From an uncultured Pseudobutyrivibrio sp. (GTDB lineage: Bacteria; Bacillota; Clostridia; Lachnospirales; Lachnospiraceae): a stretch of DNA of 40,668 nt. Positions 17,479-26,319 of the stretch are shown in pieces (position 1 is the first letter of the stretch; each line of letters begins with the position of its first letter). The stretch is from positions 1 through 40,668 of the forward strand of contig CACYLQ010000022.1 of assembly GCA_902775195.1 (NCBI GenBank), read 5' to 3'. The translations under genes and the position numbers were made by a program. Below the pieces are notes generated by a model. That model was not told the DNA's origin, searched no databases, and saw nothing but the letters and a program-made list of their open reading frames with translations.

Positions 17479-18942
17479 ATGGAAAAGCAAGGGTTAAATC
17501 CATATTTGCCAGACTATGAATATGTGCCAGATGCGGAACCACATGTGTTTGGGGATAGGGTATATATTTATGGCTCTCATGATAAATTTGGAGCACCATT
17601 CTTTTGTGTAGAAGATTATGTATGTTGGTCAGCACCAGTGAACGATCTGACAGATTGGAGATATGAAGGTGTAATTTTTAAAAGGAAGGACGATCCTTCT
17701 AATTTCACTGGACTTAGATGTTTATTTGCTCCGGACATTTGCCAAGGAGTAGATGGCAGATATTACCTATATTATGCCTATGACTTTCTCGGTCAGATGG
17801 GAGTAGCCGTATGTGATACACCAGCTGGGGAGTTTAAGTTTTATGGTCATGTAAAATTTGCAGATGGACATACATGGGGTTCTAAGAGCGGTGAGCCACT
17901 TCCATTTGATCCTGCAATTCTTGTAGATGATGATGGCAGAGTATGGTTATATTCTGGCTTTGCTACGAAGGTTCTTGCCATTGCATCCAGATTTCATAAT
18001 CTTACAAATCCTGGTGGGGTTGTGCTTGAGCTTGAGCAGGACATGGTGACTATTAAATCTGGACCTAAGTTAATCTTTCCATTGGAAGGATATCCAGATG
18101 AATATAAAGGCCATAGATTCTTTGAGGCAAGTTCTATTAGAAAGATTAATGGAACATATTATTTTGTTTATTCATCTGAAAACAACCATGATTTATGCTA
18201 TGCCACAAGTGACAAGCCTGATGGACCTTTTAAATACGGCGGTGTGCTTGTAGATATCGGTGATATAGGTATTGATGATATTAAGTATGAAAACCATGCC
18301 AGAAATTATTTGGGAAATACCCATGGTGGAATTCTTAAAATAGAAGATGACTGGTATATCTTCTATCATAGACAAACCAATAGAAATTCATATGCAAGAC
18401 AGGCCTGTGCTGAAAAGCTAAAGATTTCATCTGATGGAAAGCTATTACAGGCTGAAATAACTAGCTGCGGATTAAATGGAAAATCTTTACGTGGTATAGG
18501 AAAATACGATGCACGTATTGCCTGCAATTTATGGAGTAACGAAGGAACTGGAAGATATGATATATCTTTTCCAAAGCATGCTTTTAAAAATCATCCATAT
18601 TTTGTAAAAAACACAGGAGAATATGAAAAAGGGGTAGGACAGTACATTAAAAATATGAAGGATGGAGCAGTTGCCGGATTTAAATATTTTGATTTTGTAG
18701 ATACTAGGTCTATTGCTGTAAATATAGGTGGCGTTGCAAATGGTCACTTGATTATAGCAACTGATGAGGATTTCTTTTATCAGATAGGTCTTATTGAATT
18801 TGATAAGAGAGAAAAGGATATTTGCTGCTTTACAACAGAACTAAAAGGTGTAGAAGGGGACAAGCCTTTATATTTTAAGTTTGTAGGTGAAGGAACAATT
18901 GACTTTATTTCCTTTGAGCTGATAGGAGGTGATTGTCATTAA
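17479..18942 (+). CDS. family 43 glycoside hydrolase (arabinofuranosidase/xylosidase type), cytoplasmic
   Basis: A 487-residue protein without signal peptide. The five-bladed propeller (about 1-320) shows the expected acidic triad: D18 in YVPDAEPHVFG (base), D144 in PFDPAILVDDDG (pKa modulator) and E216 in FFEASSIRK (acid). The C-terminal part (about 370-487) looks like a beta-sandwich related to carbohydrate-binding modules of the CBM6 type. It would remove arabinose or xylose from imported hemicellulose oligosaccharides. AAAGGAG (17465-17471) supports the ATG at 17479; the frame extends upstream to 17398 without a good site. Its last codons overlap the next gene's start region. Its neighbours, GtrA-like and GH3, are probably in the same transcript. 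Confidence 0.88.
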   Translation: MEKQGLNPYLPDYEYVPDAEPHVFGDRVYIYGSHDKFGAPFFCVEDYVCWSAPVNDLTDWRYEGVIFKRKDDPSNFTGLRCLFAPDICQGVDGRYYLYYAYDFLGQMGVAVCDTPAGEFKFYGHVKFADGHTWGSKSGEPLPFDPAILVDDDGRVWLYSGFATKVLAIASRFHNLTNPGGVVLELEQDMVTIKSGPKLIFPLEGYPDEYKGHRFFEASSIRKINGTYYFVYSSENNHDLCYATSDKPDGPFKYGGVLVDIGDIGIDDIKYENHARNYLGNTHGGILKIEDDWYIFYHRQTNRNSYARQACAEKLKISSDGKLLQAEITSCGLNGKSLRGIGKYDARIACNLWSNEGTGRYDISFPKHAFKNHPYFVKNTGEYEKGVGQYIKNMKDGAVAGFKYFDFVDTRSIAVNIGGVANGHLIIATDEDFFYQIGLIEFDKREKDICCFTTELKGVEGDKPLYFKFVGEGTIDFISFELIGGDCH

Positions 18943-19459
18943 AAACTGGATTGAATCGCATCCAGGTACTTGGCAGTTTATTAAGTTTAATATTTTTGCT
19001 AATGTTGCCACATTTGCTAACTTTGTTACTATGTGGATAGCAACTACTTTTCTTTTTAAAAGCTTGGAGGAGACACCATTTAAATGGTGGATTTTTGATT
19101 ATACGTCTAAGGAATCTTTGATGTTATCAGGATTTATAAGCTTTTTAGTTGCTACAACAGTTGGACAGATAGTTAATTATATTGTTCAAAGAAAGGTTAC
19201 TTTTAAAAGTAATTCGGAATTTTCAAAATCTATTCCTAAATACATAATAATGGTTATAGTGATTGTGATTGTTTCAACGGCACTGCCAGGAAAAACGCAA
19301 ATGGTATTAGCGAAGCTTAGTGTGCCAAGTGCATTGTTACCATTTGGTGCGAATATAATAAATTTAGGAGTTCAGGTTGCAATAAGCTTTACAGTCATGA
19401 AATTTATAATACTTCCTGAGACAAAGGAAGATAAGGTATTGAAAGGGGGTACAGAATAG
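18929..19459 (+). CDS. GtrA-like membrane protein
   Basis: A protein of about 175 residues with four membrane helices and the GtrA-family pattern (QFIKFNIFANVATFANF near the start, GQIVNYIVQRKVTFKS in the middle). GtrA proteins are small membrane proteins linked to export or flipping of lipid-linked sugars. The start is unusual. The GTG at 18929 that opens the frame overlaps the perfect Shine-Dalgarno AGGAGGTG (18924-18931). At the right distance from that site stands an in-frame ATT (18938), giving a protein starting at KNWIES; no ATG or TTG is available in frame. The gene overlaps the GH43 stop codon and ends just before the GH3 start. Confidence 0.82.
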   Translation: MIVIKNWIESHPGTWQFIKFNIFANVATFANFVTMWIATTFLFKSLEETPFKWWIFDYTSKESLMLSGFISFLVATTVGQIVNYIVQRKVTFKSNSEFSKSIPKYIIMVIVIVIVSTALPGKTQMVLAKLSVPSALLPFGANIINLGVQVAISFTVMKFIILPETKEDKVLKGGTE

Positions 19460-19460
19460 T

Positions 19461-22400
19461 ATGGGTAATAATGTTAATACTACTAAATTAAAAATGAGTA
19501 ATAGAGCATATAGATTAATAATGATTCCATTAATTATACTTTGCTTAATTGTTGGATTATTAATCCCGGCTGCTTCAGCTCAGTTTTCAGATTTTCTAAA
19601 TGATTATTTAGGCAATGGAAAGCAAAAGATTGTTAATAATGCAGAAAACTCTGATTTGGATGCAAACTATTATGAGATGCTTAAGGATGATAAAAATCTT
19701 GTAGAAGAGTCTTACAAGCTTGCAAATCAGGTACAAGAAGAAGGAACTGTATTACTTAAGAATAATGGAATTCTTCCATTAAAAAAGGGTTCTACTATAA
19801 CACCTTTTGGATATGGATTTTTACAGCCAGTATATGGTCAGATGACAGCAGCTGGTTCTGCAAAATGGGTAATTGATCCTGTGACACCAGAGGCAGGATT
19901 AAAGGATTATTTTACCATCAACGATTCCACGATAAAGCTTATGAAAAAAGCTGGTGATCCTGATGGACTTAAGGAGGCTGCAGGAACAAAGACAGCCGGT
20001 GCATCTAACAGCCTGATGGGTGGAGATAGCAAAATTTATGAATATTCCAAGGATGTTTATAAAGGCCTTGATGATGCAAAGAATTCAACTGCTGTTGTAG
20101 TACTTACAAGAAGCGGACAGGAAGGTTCTGATAAAAAGTATGATGGTTATGAGGATGGAACACCTCACTATCTTGCCCTTTCTGAAAACGAAAAAGACAC
20201 TATTAAAATAGCAAAAGAAAAATGTGGAGGTGTAGTTGTTCTTATAGCTAGCTCTGCACCACTTCAGATTCCAGAATTGCTTTCTAAGGATTTAGAAGCT
20301 GATGCTATTCTGCAGGTGGGTAATGTTGGAGAAAAGGGCTTTACTGCCATTGGTCCTATTCTTTCCGGCGAAGTTAATCCATCTGGTAGAACAGTAGATG
20401 TATGGCCTTCAGATTTTACAAAGGATCCAACATATCAGAATTTTGGTGAGTTCACTTATGACAACGCTACATTCTCGTCACATTCATTTGGTAATCCTTC
20501 TTCTGCAAATGAGGATGGTACTTGTAATAGATATTTCATTGAGTATGCAGAAGGTGTTTATTTAGGATACAAGTTCTACGAGACTGCAGAAGTGGAAGAT
20601 GATACTTTCACTTATGGAAAACTTGATGAAAACGGTGGCTTAGTTTCAGAAGGCGCAGTTGTATATCCATGTGGATATGGATTGTCATACACAGATTTTT
20701 CTAAAGAAATAGTGGATTTCAAAACAGACGAAGATAAGATATCTGTTAAAGTAAAGGTTACTAACACAGGAAAGCTAGCAGGTAAGGATGTAGTAGAAAT
20801 CTATTATGGTGCACCATATACAGATTTTGATAAAGAGCAATTAATTGAAAAGCCGGTTAGAGAATTAGCAGCCTTTGAAAAAACTGATTTAATTCAGCCA
20901 AATGAGAGCGAAGAGGTTACTTTAAGTTTTAATATCGAAGATATGGCAAGCTATTGCTATACCAGGGATAATGGTGATGGAACAAAAGGCGCCTACGTGC
21001 TAGACGAAGGCGATTATATTATTTCTTTAGGTCAGGATAGTCATAATATTATTGCTTCAGAAACATTCAATAATCCTGAAACTATTTGGTACGATAACAC
21101 AAATCCAAGAAAATCTGATGCTGTTGCAGCTACAAATCAGTTCGAGGATATGAATGAGTATATGCAGACTGAAACAGTTGGTCTTTCTCGTATTGATTGG
21201 AAGAATACAATGCCAAAAAGACCAGAAGGAGACACAAAAACTATCAGTGATGATTTTGCTGAAAGATTTGGTATCGAAGAAACATTTGATCCTGAGAATG
21301 ATGCTAATTTAGGCAATGTATCTACAAGCAAGATTTATAGTGAAAAGGATCCGGCAGTAAAAGACAGTGGAATACTTGTATCTGATATGCGAGGTGTTGA
21401 TTATGATGATCCTAAGTGGGATGAATTCTTAAATCAGATTGACTATAAAAACACAAAAATAAATGAGCAGCTTGTAACATTAATGAGTAACGCAAACTAT
21501 GCTACAAACCAAATTCAGTCATTAGGAATTCAGGAAACAAGAGAGGCCGATGGGGCAAATGGAATTAAGTCTGTTAAAACTGATGCTGGAATGGAGCTAA
21601 CAGCTACATACGGTTATGCACCACTTATGGCTTCTACATGGAACACTGACTTGCTTTATGAAATCGGAAAAATGTTTGGTAGAGAGGCCTTTGCTACAGG
21701 GGTTAGTGGCTGGTATTCGCCTGCAATAAATATTCATAGAAGTCCATTTTCAGGTCGTGTATATGAGTATTATTCAGAGGATCCGCTCCTTACAGGAAAG
21801 CTTGCAAGTGCCATTGTCAGTGGAGCTGGAGATGCTGGAATGTTCTGCTACATAAAGCATTTTGCACTTAATGATCAAGAGACTAATAGAGAGTTTTTCT
21901 TACATACTTGGGCAACAGAACAGGCTGCAAGAGAAATATATCTTAAAGCATTTGAAATTCCATTTAAAGAAGCTCAGATGACAATTAATTACTATGATGA
22001 AAATGGAAAAATGCAGCAGAAGACCATGAGAGCTGCGACAGCTGTTATGGCTTCACAAAATGATATTGGAACCACAATTGCGCATGGTAATTATAATCTA
22101 CTTACAAACGTATTAAGAAATGAATGGGGATTTAGAGGTATTGTTCATTCAGACATGTTTGTTTGGGGTGGCAAGAAGAATATGTATGACTTGGCATTTA
22201 GGTCAGGCTGTGATACATTCCTAACACTAAAGATGTTTGGTGGCATGATGGATACAAAGAGCACTACAAGTCATGCGGTAATGAGAAGAGCTGTTCATGA
22301 TGTTGCTTACACTTTAGCAAATTCTGCATGTATGCAGGGGATTACACCTGGTTCTTACAGATATACAACCATGCCAACATGGAAGAAATTGTTTACATGT

Positions 22401-22535
22401 CTAAATATTGTATTGCTTATTCTTGCAGTAGTTGGAATTGTTAGAATAGTAATGCGTGGAAAAGACGATAGATTACATCCTGAAAAGTATAAGCATCCAA
22501 AGAAAAAAGTAGAGGTTATTACAGAACAATCATAG
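19461..22535 (+). CDS. membrane-tethered family 3 glycoside hydrolase with swapped domain order, copy 2
   Basis: A 1024-residue paralogue of the protein at 4808 with the same layout: N-terminal membrane helix (about 18-38), GH3 sandwich domain with proton donor E221 in RSGQEGSD, fibronectin-like domain starting near PCGYGLSYTDF, TIM barrel with KHFALNDQETNRE and nucleophile D898 in GIVHSDM. It ends with one membrane helix (about 975-995) and a basic cytosolic tail, rather than the three helices of copy 1. An insert of about 15 residues (YYDENGKMQQKTMR) occurs before the nucleophile. It probably cleaves short beta-linked oligosaccharides outside the membrane. It starts one base after the GtrA-like stop codon, with GAAAGGGGG upstream. 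Confidence 0.9.
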   Translation: MGNNVNTTKLKMSNRAYRLIMIPLIILCLIVGLLIPAASAQFSDFLNDYLGNGKQKIVNNAENSDLDANYYEMLKDDKNLVEESYKLANQVQEEGTVLLKNNGILPLKKGSTITPFGYGFLQPVYGQMTAAGSAKWVIDPVTPEAGLKDYFTINDSTIKLMKKAGDPDGLKEAAGTKTAGASNSLMGGDSKIYEYSKDVYKGLDDAKNSTAVVVLTRSGQEGSDKKYDGYEDGTPHYLALSENEKDTIKIAKEKCGGVVVLIASSAPLQIPELLSKDLEADAILQVGNVGEKGFTAIGPILSGEVNPSGRTVDVWPSDFTKDPTYQNFGEFTYDNATFSSHSFGNPSSANEDGTCNRYFIEYAEGVYLGYKFYETAEVEDDTFTYGKLDENGGLVSEGAVVYPCGYGLSYTDFSKEIVDFKTDEDKISVKVKVTNTGKLAGKDVVEIYYGAPYTDFDKEQLIEKPVRELAAFEKTDLIQPNESEEVTLSFNIEDMASYCYTRDNGDGTKGAYVLDEGDYIISLGQDSHNIIASETFNNPETIWYDNTNPRKSDAVAATNQFEDMNEYMQTETVGLSRIDWKNTMPKRPEGDTKTISDDFAERFGIEETFDPENDANLGNVSTSKIYSEKDPAVKDSGILVSDMRGVDYDDPKWDEFLNQIDYKNTKINEQLVTLMSNANYATNQIQSLGIQETREADGANGIKSVKTDAGMELTATYGYAPLMASTWNTDLLYEIGKMFGREAFATGVSGWYSPAINIHRSPFSGRVYEYYSEDPLLTGKLASAIVSGAGDAGMFCYIKHFALNDQETNREFFLHTWATEQAAREIYLKAFEIPFKEAQMTINYYDENGKMQQKTMRAATAVMASQNDIGTTIAHGNYNLLTNVLRNEWGFRGIVHSDMFVWGGKKNMYDLAFRSGCDTFLTLKMFGGMMDTKSTTSHAVMRRAVHDVAYTLANSACMQGITPGSYRYTTMPTWKKLFTCLNIVLLILAVVGIVRIVMRGKDDRLHPEKYKHPKKKVEVITEQS

Positions 22536-22565
22536 TTGTTAAGAAAGTGCTCATTAGATTATAAT
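22536..22565 (+). promoter_or_regulatory. sigma-A-type promoter for the second LytTR/GHKL module
   Basis: TTGTTA (22536-22541), an 18-base spacer and a perfect TATAAT (22560-22565) start immediately after the GH3 stop codon and lie 28 bases before the regulator start. It would allow the regulator pair to be made independently of the upstream GH43-GtrA-GH3 genes. Confidence 0.55.
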
Positions 22566-22593
22566 TAAGAAAAGTAGATATGGGCAGGTTATT

Positions 22594-23298
22594 ATGATTA
22601 GGATAGCTGTTGTTGAAGATGAAGACAAATGGGCCAATATAATAGAGGAATGTCTTGATAAATTATCTAAGCAGGACAAAATAGATATAGCCATCACAAG
22701 ATTTTGTGATGGCTATGGCCTCGTTGAGAACTTTGCTTGCAATTTTGATATTATATTAATGGACATTGAAATGCCACTTATGAATGGTATGGAGGCTGCA
22801 GAAAAAATACGTAATATCGATTCAGAGGTTACTATTATATTTATAACTAATATGGCTCAGTATGCGATAAGGGGTTATAAGGTAAATGCTTTAGATTATA
22901 TTTTAAAGCCAATATCGTACATTCCATTTAGCGAAACTATTAAAAAGGCAATTCGTATATACGATAAGGATAAGGGAGGGTTTATTGTTATTAGCCATAA
23001 AGGTGGCACAGAAAAAATAATGACTGACAATATATACTATATTGAAAGTCAAGGCCACAGGCTTACCTTTCACACAAGTAAGGGCACATATGAAACTACC
23101 ACCTATTCAATGAAGGAAATAGAGCAAATGCTTTTAAGTTACAGATTTAAAAGATGTAATAGTGGCTGTTTAGTTAATCTAAAATATGTGACTGGATATA
23201 ATGGAAATGAGCTTAAAATAATGGACACATCTGTTTCCATTTCACGTGGCAAAAAGAATGATTTCCTTGCAGCCTTAGCATCATACATGTCGGAGTAA
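22594..23298 (+). CDS. LytTR-family response regulator, module 2
   Basis: A 234-residue paralogue of the regulator at 2679. Receiver domain: acidic pocket VVEDED, phosphoacceptor D57 in IILMDIEMPLMNG, Lys in ILKPISY. LytTR domain: IYYIESQGHRLTFHT and FKRCNSGCLVNLKYV. The shared run AQYAIRGYKVNALDYILKPISY mirrors PQYALTGYEVDAIDYVIKPVSY of module 1 and points to duplication of the pair. The kinase gene follows three bases after the stop codon. Confidence 0.93.
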   Translation: MIRIAVVEDEDKWANIIEECLDKLSKQDKIDIAITRFCDGYGLVENFACNFDIILMDIEMPLMNGMEAAEKIRNIDSEVTIIFITNMAQYAIRGYKVNALDYILKPISYIPFSETIKKAIRIYDKDKGGFIVISHKGGTEKIMTDNIYYIESQGHRLTFHTSKGTYETTTYSMKEIEQMLLSYRFKRCNSGCLVNLKYVTGYNGNELKIMDTSVSISRGKKNDFLAALASYMSE

Positions 23299-23301
23299 AA
23301 T

Positions 23302-24627
23302 ATGGAACAATTACAGGATATTCCAAAAATCTATACCGCTATTGCAGAGTGGATGAGTTGCTTTGTGATGATATTGTCCTATGGCGGCGAAGAAAAGCTA
23401 AAAAAAGAGCCTATAAGAATTATTTTAAAACTAATAGGTTCTTTTGTTGTACTAGTATTAATTCATCAATTCTGCGGAAAAGTCTCAGGTGTGCTATGGC
23501 TTGTAGGAATGTTTATAGCCGTATGTACAATGGTATTACTGATAAAAATAACTATAAATAATTCTATGGTAACTGCCATTTATTTGGGGTGTAGAGCATT
23601 TTTGTATGCAGAGCTGGTGGCAGCTTTAAATTGGCAGGTATATTATTACTATTTTATAGCAGACGATTATTCGTCTACCTTTAGTAAGCATCTTTTCACA
23701 ATTATTGTTTATATAATTGCATTTGGATTTTTCTATAAGTTGGAAAATGAAATATTTCCAGATGAACTACAGCGCGATAAGTTGTCAGTTGCCAAAAGAA
23801 GCATGTTTTCGACTATTATTGTGACCGCCGTGTTTTTTTGTATAAGTAATCTTAGCTATGCAAATGTGAATACACCTTTTAGTGTTAGCACAGATGAGCT
23901 TGGTATATTCAATATCAGAACCTTAATTGATTTGGCTGGGTTTGTTATTTTAGAAGCCATGTTTATGCAGAAGCTAGAGGATAATAGAAAAAATGAATTA
24001 GATGCCATTAGGAATATTCTATTTACCCAATATGCACAGTATAGGACTTCCCAGGAAAATATTGATCTTATCAACCGTAAGTACCACGATTTAAAGCATC
24101 AATTGCAGATAATTAGAAATGAAAGCAATATAGAAAAAAAGAATGAATATATAGATGAGATAGAAGCGGGGATTCGTAAATACGAAGCGGAAAATAAGAC
24201 TGGCAACCCAGTGTTAGATACTATACTCACTAGTAAAAGCAATCTTTGCTTAAAACATGATATACAGCTTGTAGCTATTGCTGATGGGCAATTATTAAAG
24301 GATATTCATGTAATGGACATTTGTACTATTTTTGGAAATGCACTTGATAATGCTATTGAATATGAGCTACAGATTCCTGACAAGGAAAAGCGTATTATCC
24401 ATTTGACTGTCTCCAAGAAAAATAGTCTTATTATTATACTTGTAGAAAACTTTTGCGAAGAGAAAGTGATTACAGAAGGGGAAGAGCTTACCACCACCAA
24501 AAGCAATAGGCAATATCATGGATATGGTATAAAGAGTATAAAGTATTCAATTGAAAAGTACGGTGGATTTGTAAATATCACAAATGAAAATAATTGGTTT
24601 AGAGTAGAAATGATAATACCCGAATAG
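23302..24627 (+). CDS. GHKL-domain sensor histidine kinase (AgrC-like), module 2
   Basis: A 441-residue kinase with six to seven N-terminal membrane helices (about 10-215) and a GHKL catalytic part: H262 in YHDLKHQLQII, N box NALDNAIEY, G box GYGIKSIKY. The layout and length match the module 1 kinase (442 residues). No peptide precursor or processing protease gene is visible beside it. Its genomic partner is again a swapped GH3. The signal is unknown; peptide or sugar-linked sensing are both possible. Confidence 0.92.
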   Translation: MEQLQDIPKIYTAIAEWMSCFVMILSYGGEEKLKKEPIRIILKLIGSFVVLVLIHQFCGKVSGVLWLVGMFIAVCTMVLLIKITINNSMVTAIYLGCRAFLYAELVAALNWQVYYYYFIADDYSSTFSKHLFTIIVYIIAFGFFYKLENEIFPDELQRDKLSVAKRSMFSTIIVTAVFFCISNLSYANVNTPFSVSTDELGIFNIRTLIDLAGFVILEAMFMQKLEDNRKNELDAIRNILFTQYAQYRTSQENIDLINRKYHDLKHQLQIIRNESNIEKKNEYIDEIEAGIRKYEAENKTGNPVLDTILTSKSNLCLKHDIQLVAIADGQLLKDIHVMDICTIFGNALDNAIEYELQIPDKEKRIIHLTVSKKNSLIIILVENFCEEKVITEGEELTTTKSNRQYHGYGIKSIKYSIEKYGGFVNITNENNWFRVEMIIPE

Positions 24628-24716
24628 AACCAAAATTTACTTGTAATCATTGCCATGAGTAAGCTAATTCATTATGATTGATGTTAAGAGAAAAATTTGG
24701 AGGTTTATATGACTAT

Positions 24717-25436
24717 ATGACGGAAGTCTTACTTAGTTTACTTATTGGATACGTATGTGGATGCTTCCTAACTGCATATTTTATTGCAAAGAGATTTGCT
24801 GGGAAGGATGTAGCAGAAATCGGTTCTGGAAATCCTGGCATGGCTAATATAATGTGCAATGTGGGAAAGTTCCCTGGAATTATGGTTTTGGTTGGAGATA
24901 TATCTAAAACTATACTTGCAATGGGACTTGCTTATTTCTTATTTGGAGAAGTGATTTGGTACAATTCTATGCTGTTTGCCGGATTTGGCGTACTTCTTGG
25001 TCATAATTTCCCTGTGTGGCGCAAGTTCAATGGTGGAAAGGGTGTGGCAGTTACCTGTGCCTGGATAATCATCCTTATGCCATTTGGAGGAATCGTTTCA
25101 TCTGTAGCGGGTGGCCTGATTGTTTTACTTACAGGCTTGCTTCCACTTGGAGCAGTAGCAATTGCTGTATTTGCAATACCTTTTGCATTTATCGAGTTTG
25201 ACCCAGTGGCAGGAATAATAATGATAATATCTGCCGTGATTATGGTATATAGAAATTTCCCAGGATTCATCCGAGGCTTTAAGAACCAGGAGGAGCGAAA
25301 GTTTAAAAGAGAAAGAAGCGTGAAAAATACAGTTGGAACAGTTCTTGTTATCATAGCTGTTATCGCTTTTATCGCAGTAGATTTTATGCTCCGTGGTGGT
25401 GGAGATGGTCCTACATCAGTGTTTTTTGCTAATTAA
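24717..25436 (+). CDS. plsY: acyl-phosphate glycerol-3-phosphate acyltransferase PlsY
   Basis: A 239-residue membrane enzyme that transfers an acyl group from acyl-phosphate to glycerol-3-phosphate in phospholipid synthesis. It has about five to six helices and the three conserved motifs: GSGNPGMANIMC (motif 1), GHNFPVWRKFNGGKGVA (motif 2) and the region near YRNFPG. Motif 1 normally reads GSGNxGATN; here GMAN replaces GATN, which suggests a divergent paralogue. The start at 24717 has GGAGG (24699-24703) thirteen bases upstream, an unusually long gap. An out-of-frame ATG at 24709 opens a three-codon frame whose stop overlaps 24717. A longer start at 24681 lacks a ribosome binding site. Confidence 0.85.
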   Translation: MTEVLLSLLIGYVCGCFLTAYFIAKRFAGKDVAEIGSGNPGMANIMCNVGKFPGIMVLVGDISKTILAMGLAYFLFGEVIWYNSMLFAGFGVLLGHNFPVWRKFNGGKGVAVTCAWIIILMPFGGIVSSVAGGLIVLLTGLLPLGAVAIAVFAIPFAFIEFDPVAGIIMIISAVIMVYRNFPGFIRGFKNQEERKFKRERSVKNTVGTVLVIIAVIAFIAVDFMLRGGGDGPTSVFFAN

Positions 25437-25462
25437 ATAATTTAATCATAAGGAGGCATATT

Positions 25463-25855
25463 ATGGAAAAAGTAGTTCAGTTTTTAAAGGATGCAGGAAC
25501 ATATTATCTTGCAACAGTTGATGGAGATCAGCCAAGAGTTAGACCTTTCGGTACAGCTCATATCTTTGAAGGCAAGCTTTACATTCAGACTGGAAAGTCA
25601 AAGGATGTGTCTAAGCAGCTTCATGCAAATCCTAAAGCAGAAATCTGCGCATTCAAGGATGGTAAATGGCTTAGAGTAGCTGGAGAATTGGTTTCTGATG
25701 ATAGAAGAGAGGCAAAGGCTTCTATGCTTGATGCTTATCCTTCACTTCAGAGCATGTATTCAGCAGATGATGACAATACTGAAGTTCTTTATTTTAAGAA
25801 TGCAACTGCTACATTCAGTTCATTTACAGATGCACCTGAGGTAATAAAATTTTAA
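25463..25855 (+). CDS. pyridoxamine 5'-phosphate oxidase-like flavin-binding protein
   Basis: A 130-residue single-domain split-barrel protein of the PNPOx-like superfamily: YYLATVDGDQPRVRPFGT near the N-terminus, LYIQTGKSKDVSKQLHANPKAEICAF and WLRVAGELV are typical. Such small proteins bind FMN or F420 and act as reductases or oxidases, or lack known activity. It is much shorter than true PdxH (about 215 residues) and so is unlikely to be the vitamin B6 enzyme. AAGGAGG lies just upstream of the ATG. Confidence 0.88.
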   Translation: MEKVVQFLKDAGTYYLATVDGDQPRVRPFGTAHIFEGKLYIQTGKSKDVSKQLHANPKAEICAFKDGKWLRVAGELVSDDRREAKASMLDAYPSLQSMYSADDDNTEVLYFKNATATFSSFTDAPEVIKF

Positions 25856-25905
25856 TAAGGTACGTAAAAAAAGACAAAAAATCAATAAATTAGTAGTATA
25901 ATAAA

Positions 25906-25944
25906 TTGGGGCTTGGGAGGATATACCAGGCCCTAATTTTTTTT
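25906..25944 (+). terminator. terminator hairpin in front of lrgA (operon terminator or leader attenuator)
   Basis: An 11-pair stem (25906-25916 with 25926-25936, including two G-T pairs), a nine-base loop and eight T (25937-25944). It lies 50 bases after the PNPOx-like stop and 15 bases before the LrgA start. TATAAT at 25897-25902 stands right before it, so a transcript from there would begin with the hairpin; that would make it an attenuator. No convincing -35 box is seen. Confidence 0.78.
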
Positions 25945-25959
25945 AGAGGAAGATTATAT

Positions 25960-26319
25960 ATGAAGTATTTAAAACAGTTTCTTATCATTTTAGCTGTTTC
26001 GCTAATGGGTGAGATTTTAAAATCAGTATTACCATTGCCAATTCCTGCAAGTATTTACGGAATGGTTCTTATGTTTGTATTCCTTTTGACAGGCATAATC
26101 AAGCTTAGCCAGGTTAGGGAAACAGGCAGATTCTTAATCGAAATAATGCCTGTTATGTTTATTCCTGCTGGTGTAGGTCTTATGTCTTCTTGGAACGTGC
26201 TTGAGCCAGTATTGCTTCCAGTATCAGTAATCACAGTTATTACTATATTTACAGTTATGGGTGCAACAGGTCTTATTTCACAGGCCATAATCAGACACAG
26301 TGCAAAGGAGGCAAAATAA
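25960..26319 (+). CDS. lrgA: LrgA/CidA family holin-like membrane protein
   Basis: A 119-residue protein with four membrane helices and the family pattern (GEILKSVLPLPIPASIYGMVLMF, LLTGIIKLSQV, MFIPAGVGLM). LrgA-type proteins act with LrgB in the cytoplasmic membrane; known roles are control of murein hydrolase export or cell lysis and, in some bacteria, transport of overflow metabolites such as pyruvate. The ATG at 25960 follows AGAGGA (25945-25950). The stop codon shares a base with the start of LrgB. A terminator hairpin immediately upstream may limit expression. Confidence 0.9.
   Translation: MKYLKQFLIILAVSLMGEILKSVLPLPIPASIYGMVLMFVFLLTGIIKLSQVRETGRFLIEIMPVMFIPAGVGLMSSWNVLEPVLLPVSVITVITIFTVMGATGLISQAIIRHSAKEAK

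Noticed and set aside
25463-25855. pdxH (pyridoxal phosphate synthesis)
   Set aside because: The protein is only 130 residues and lacks the usual PdxH C-terminal region; it is a generic PNPOx-like protein.
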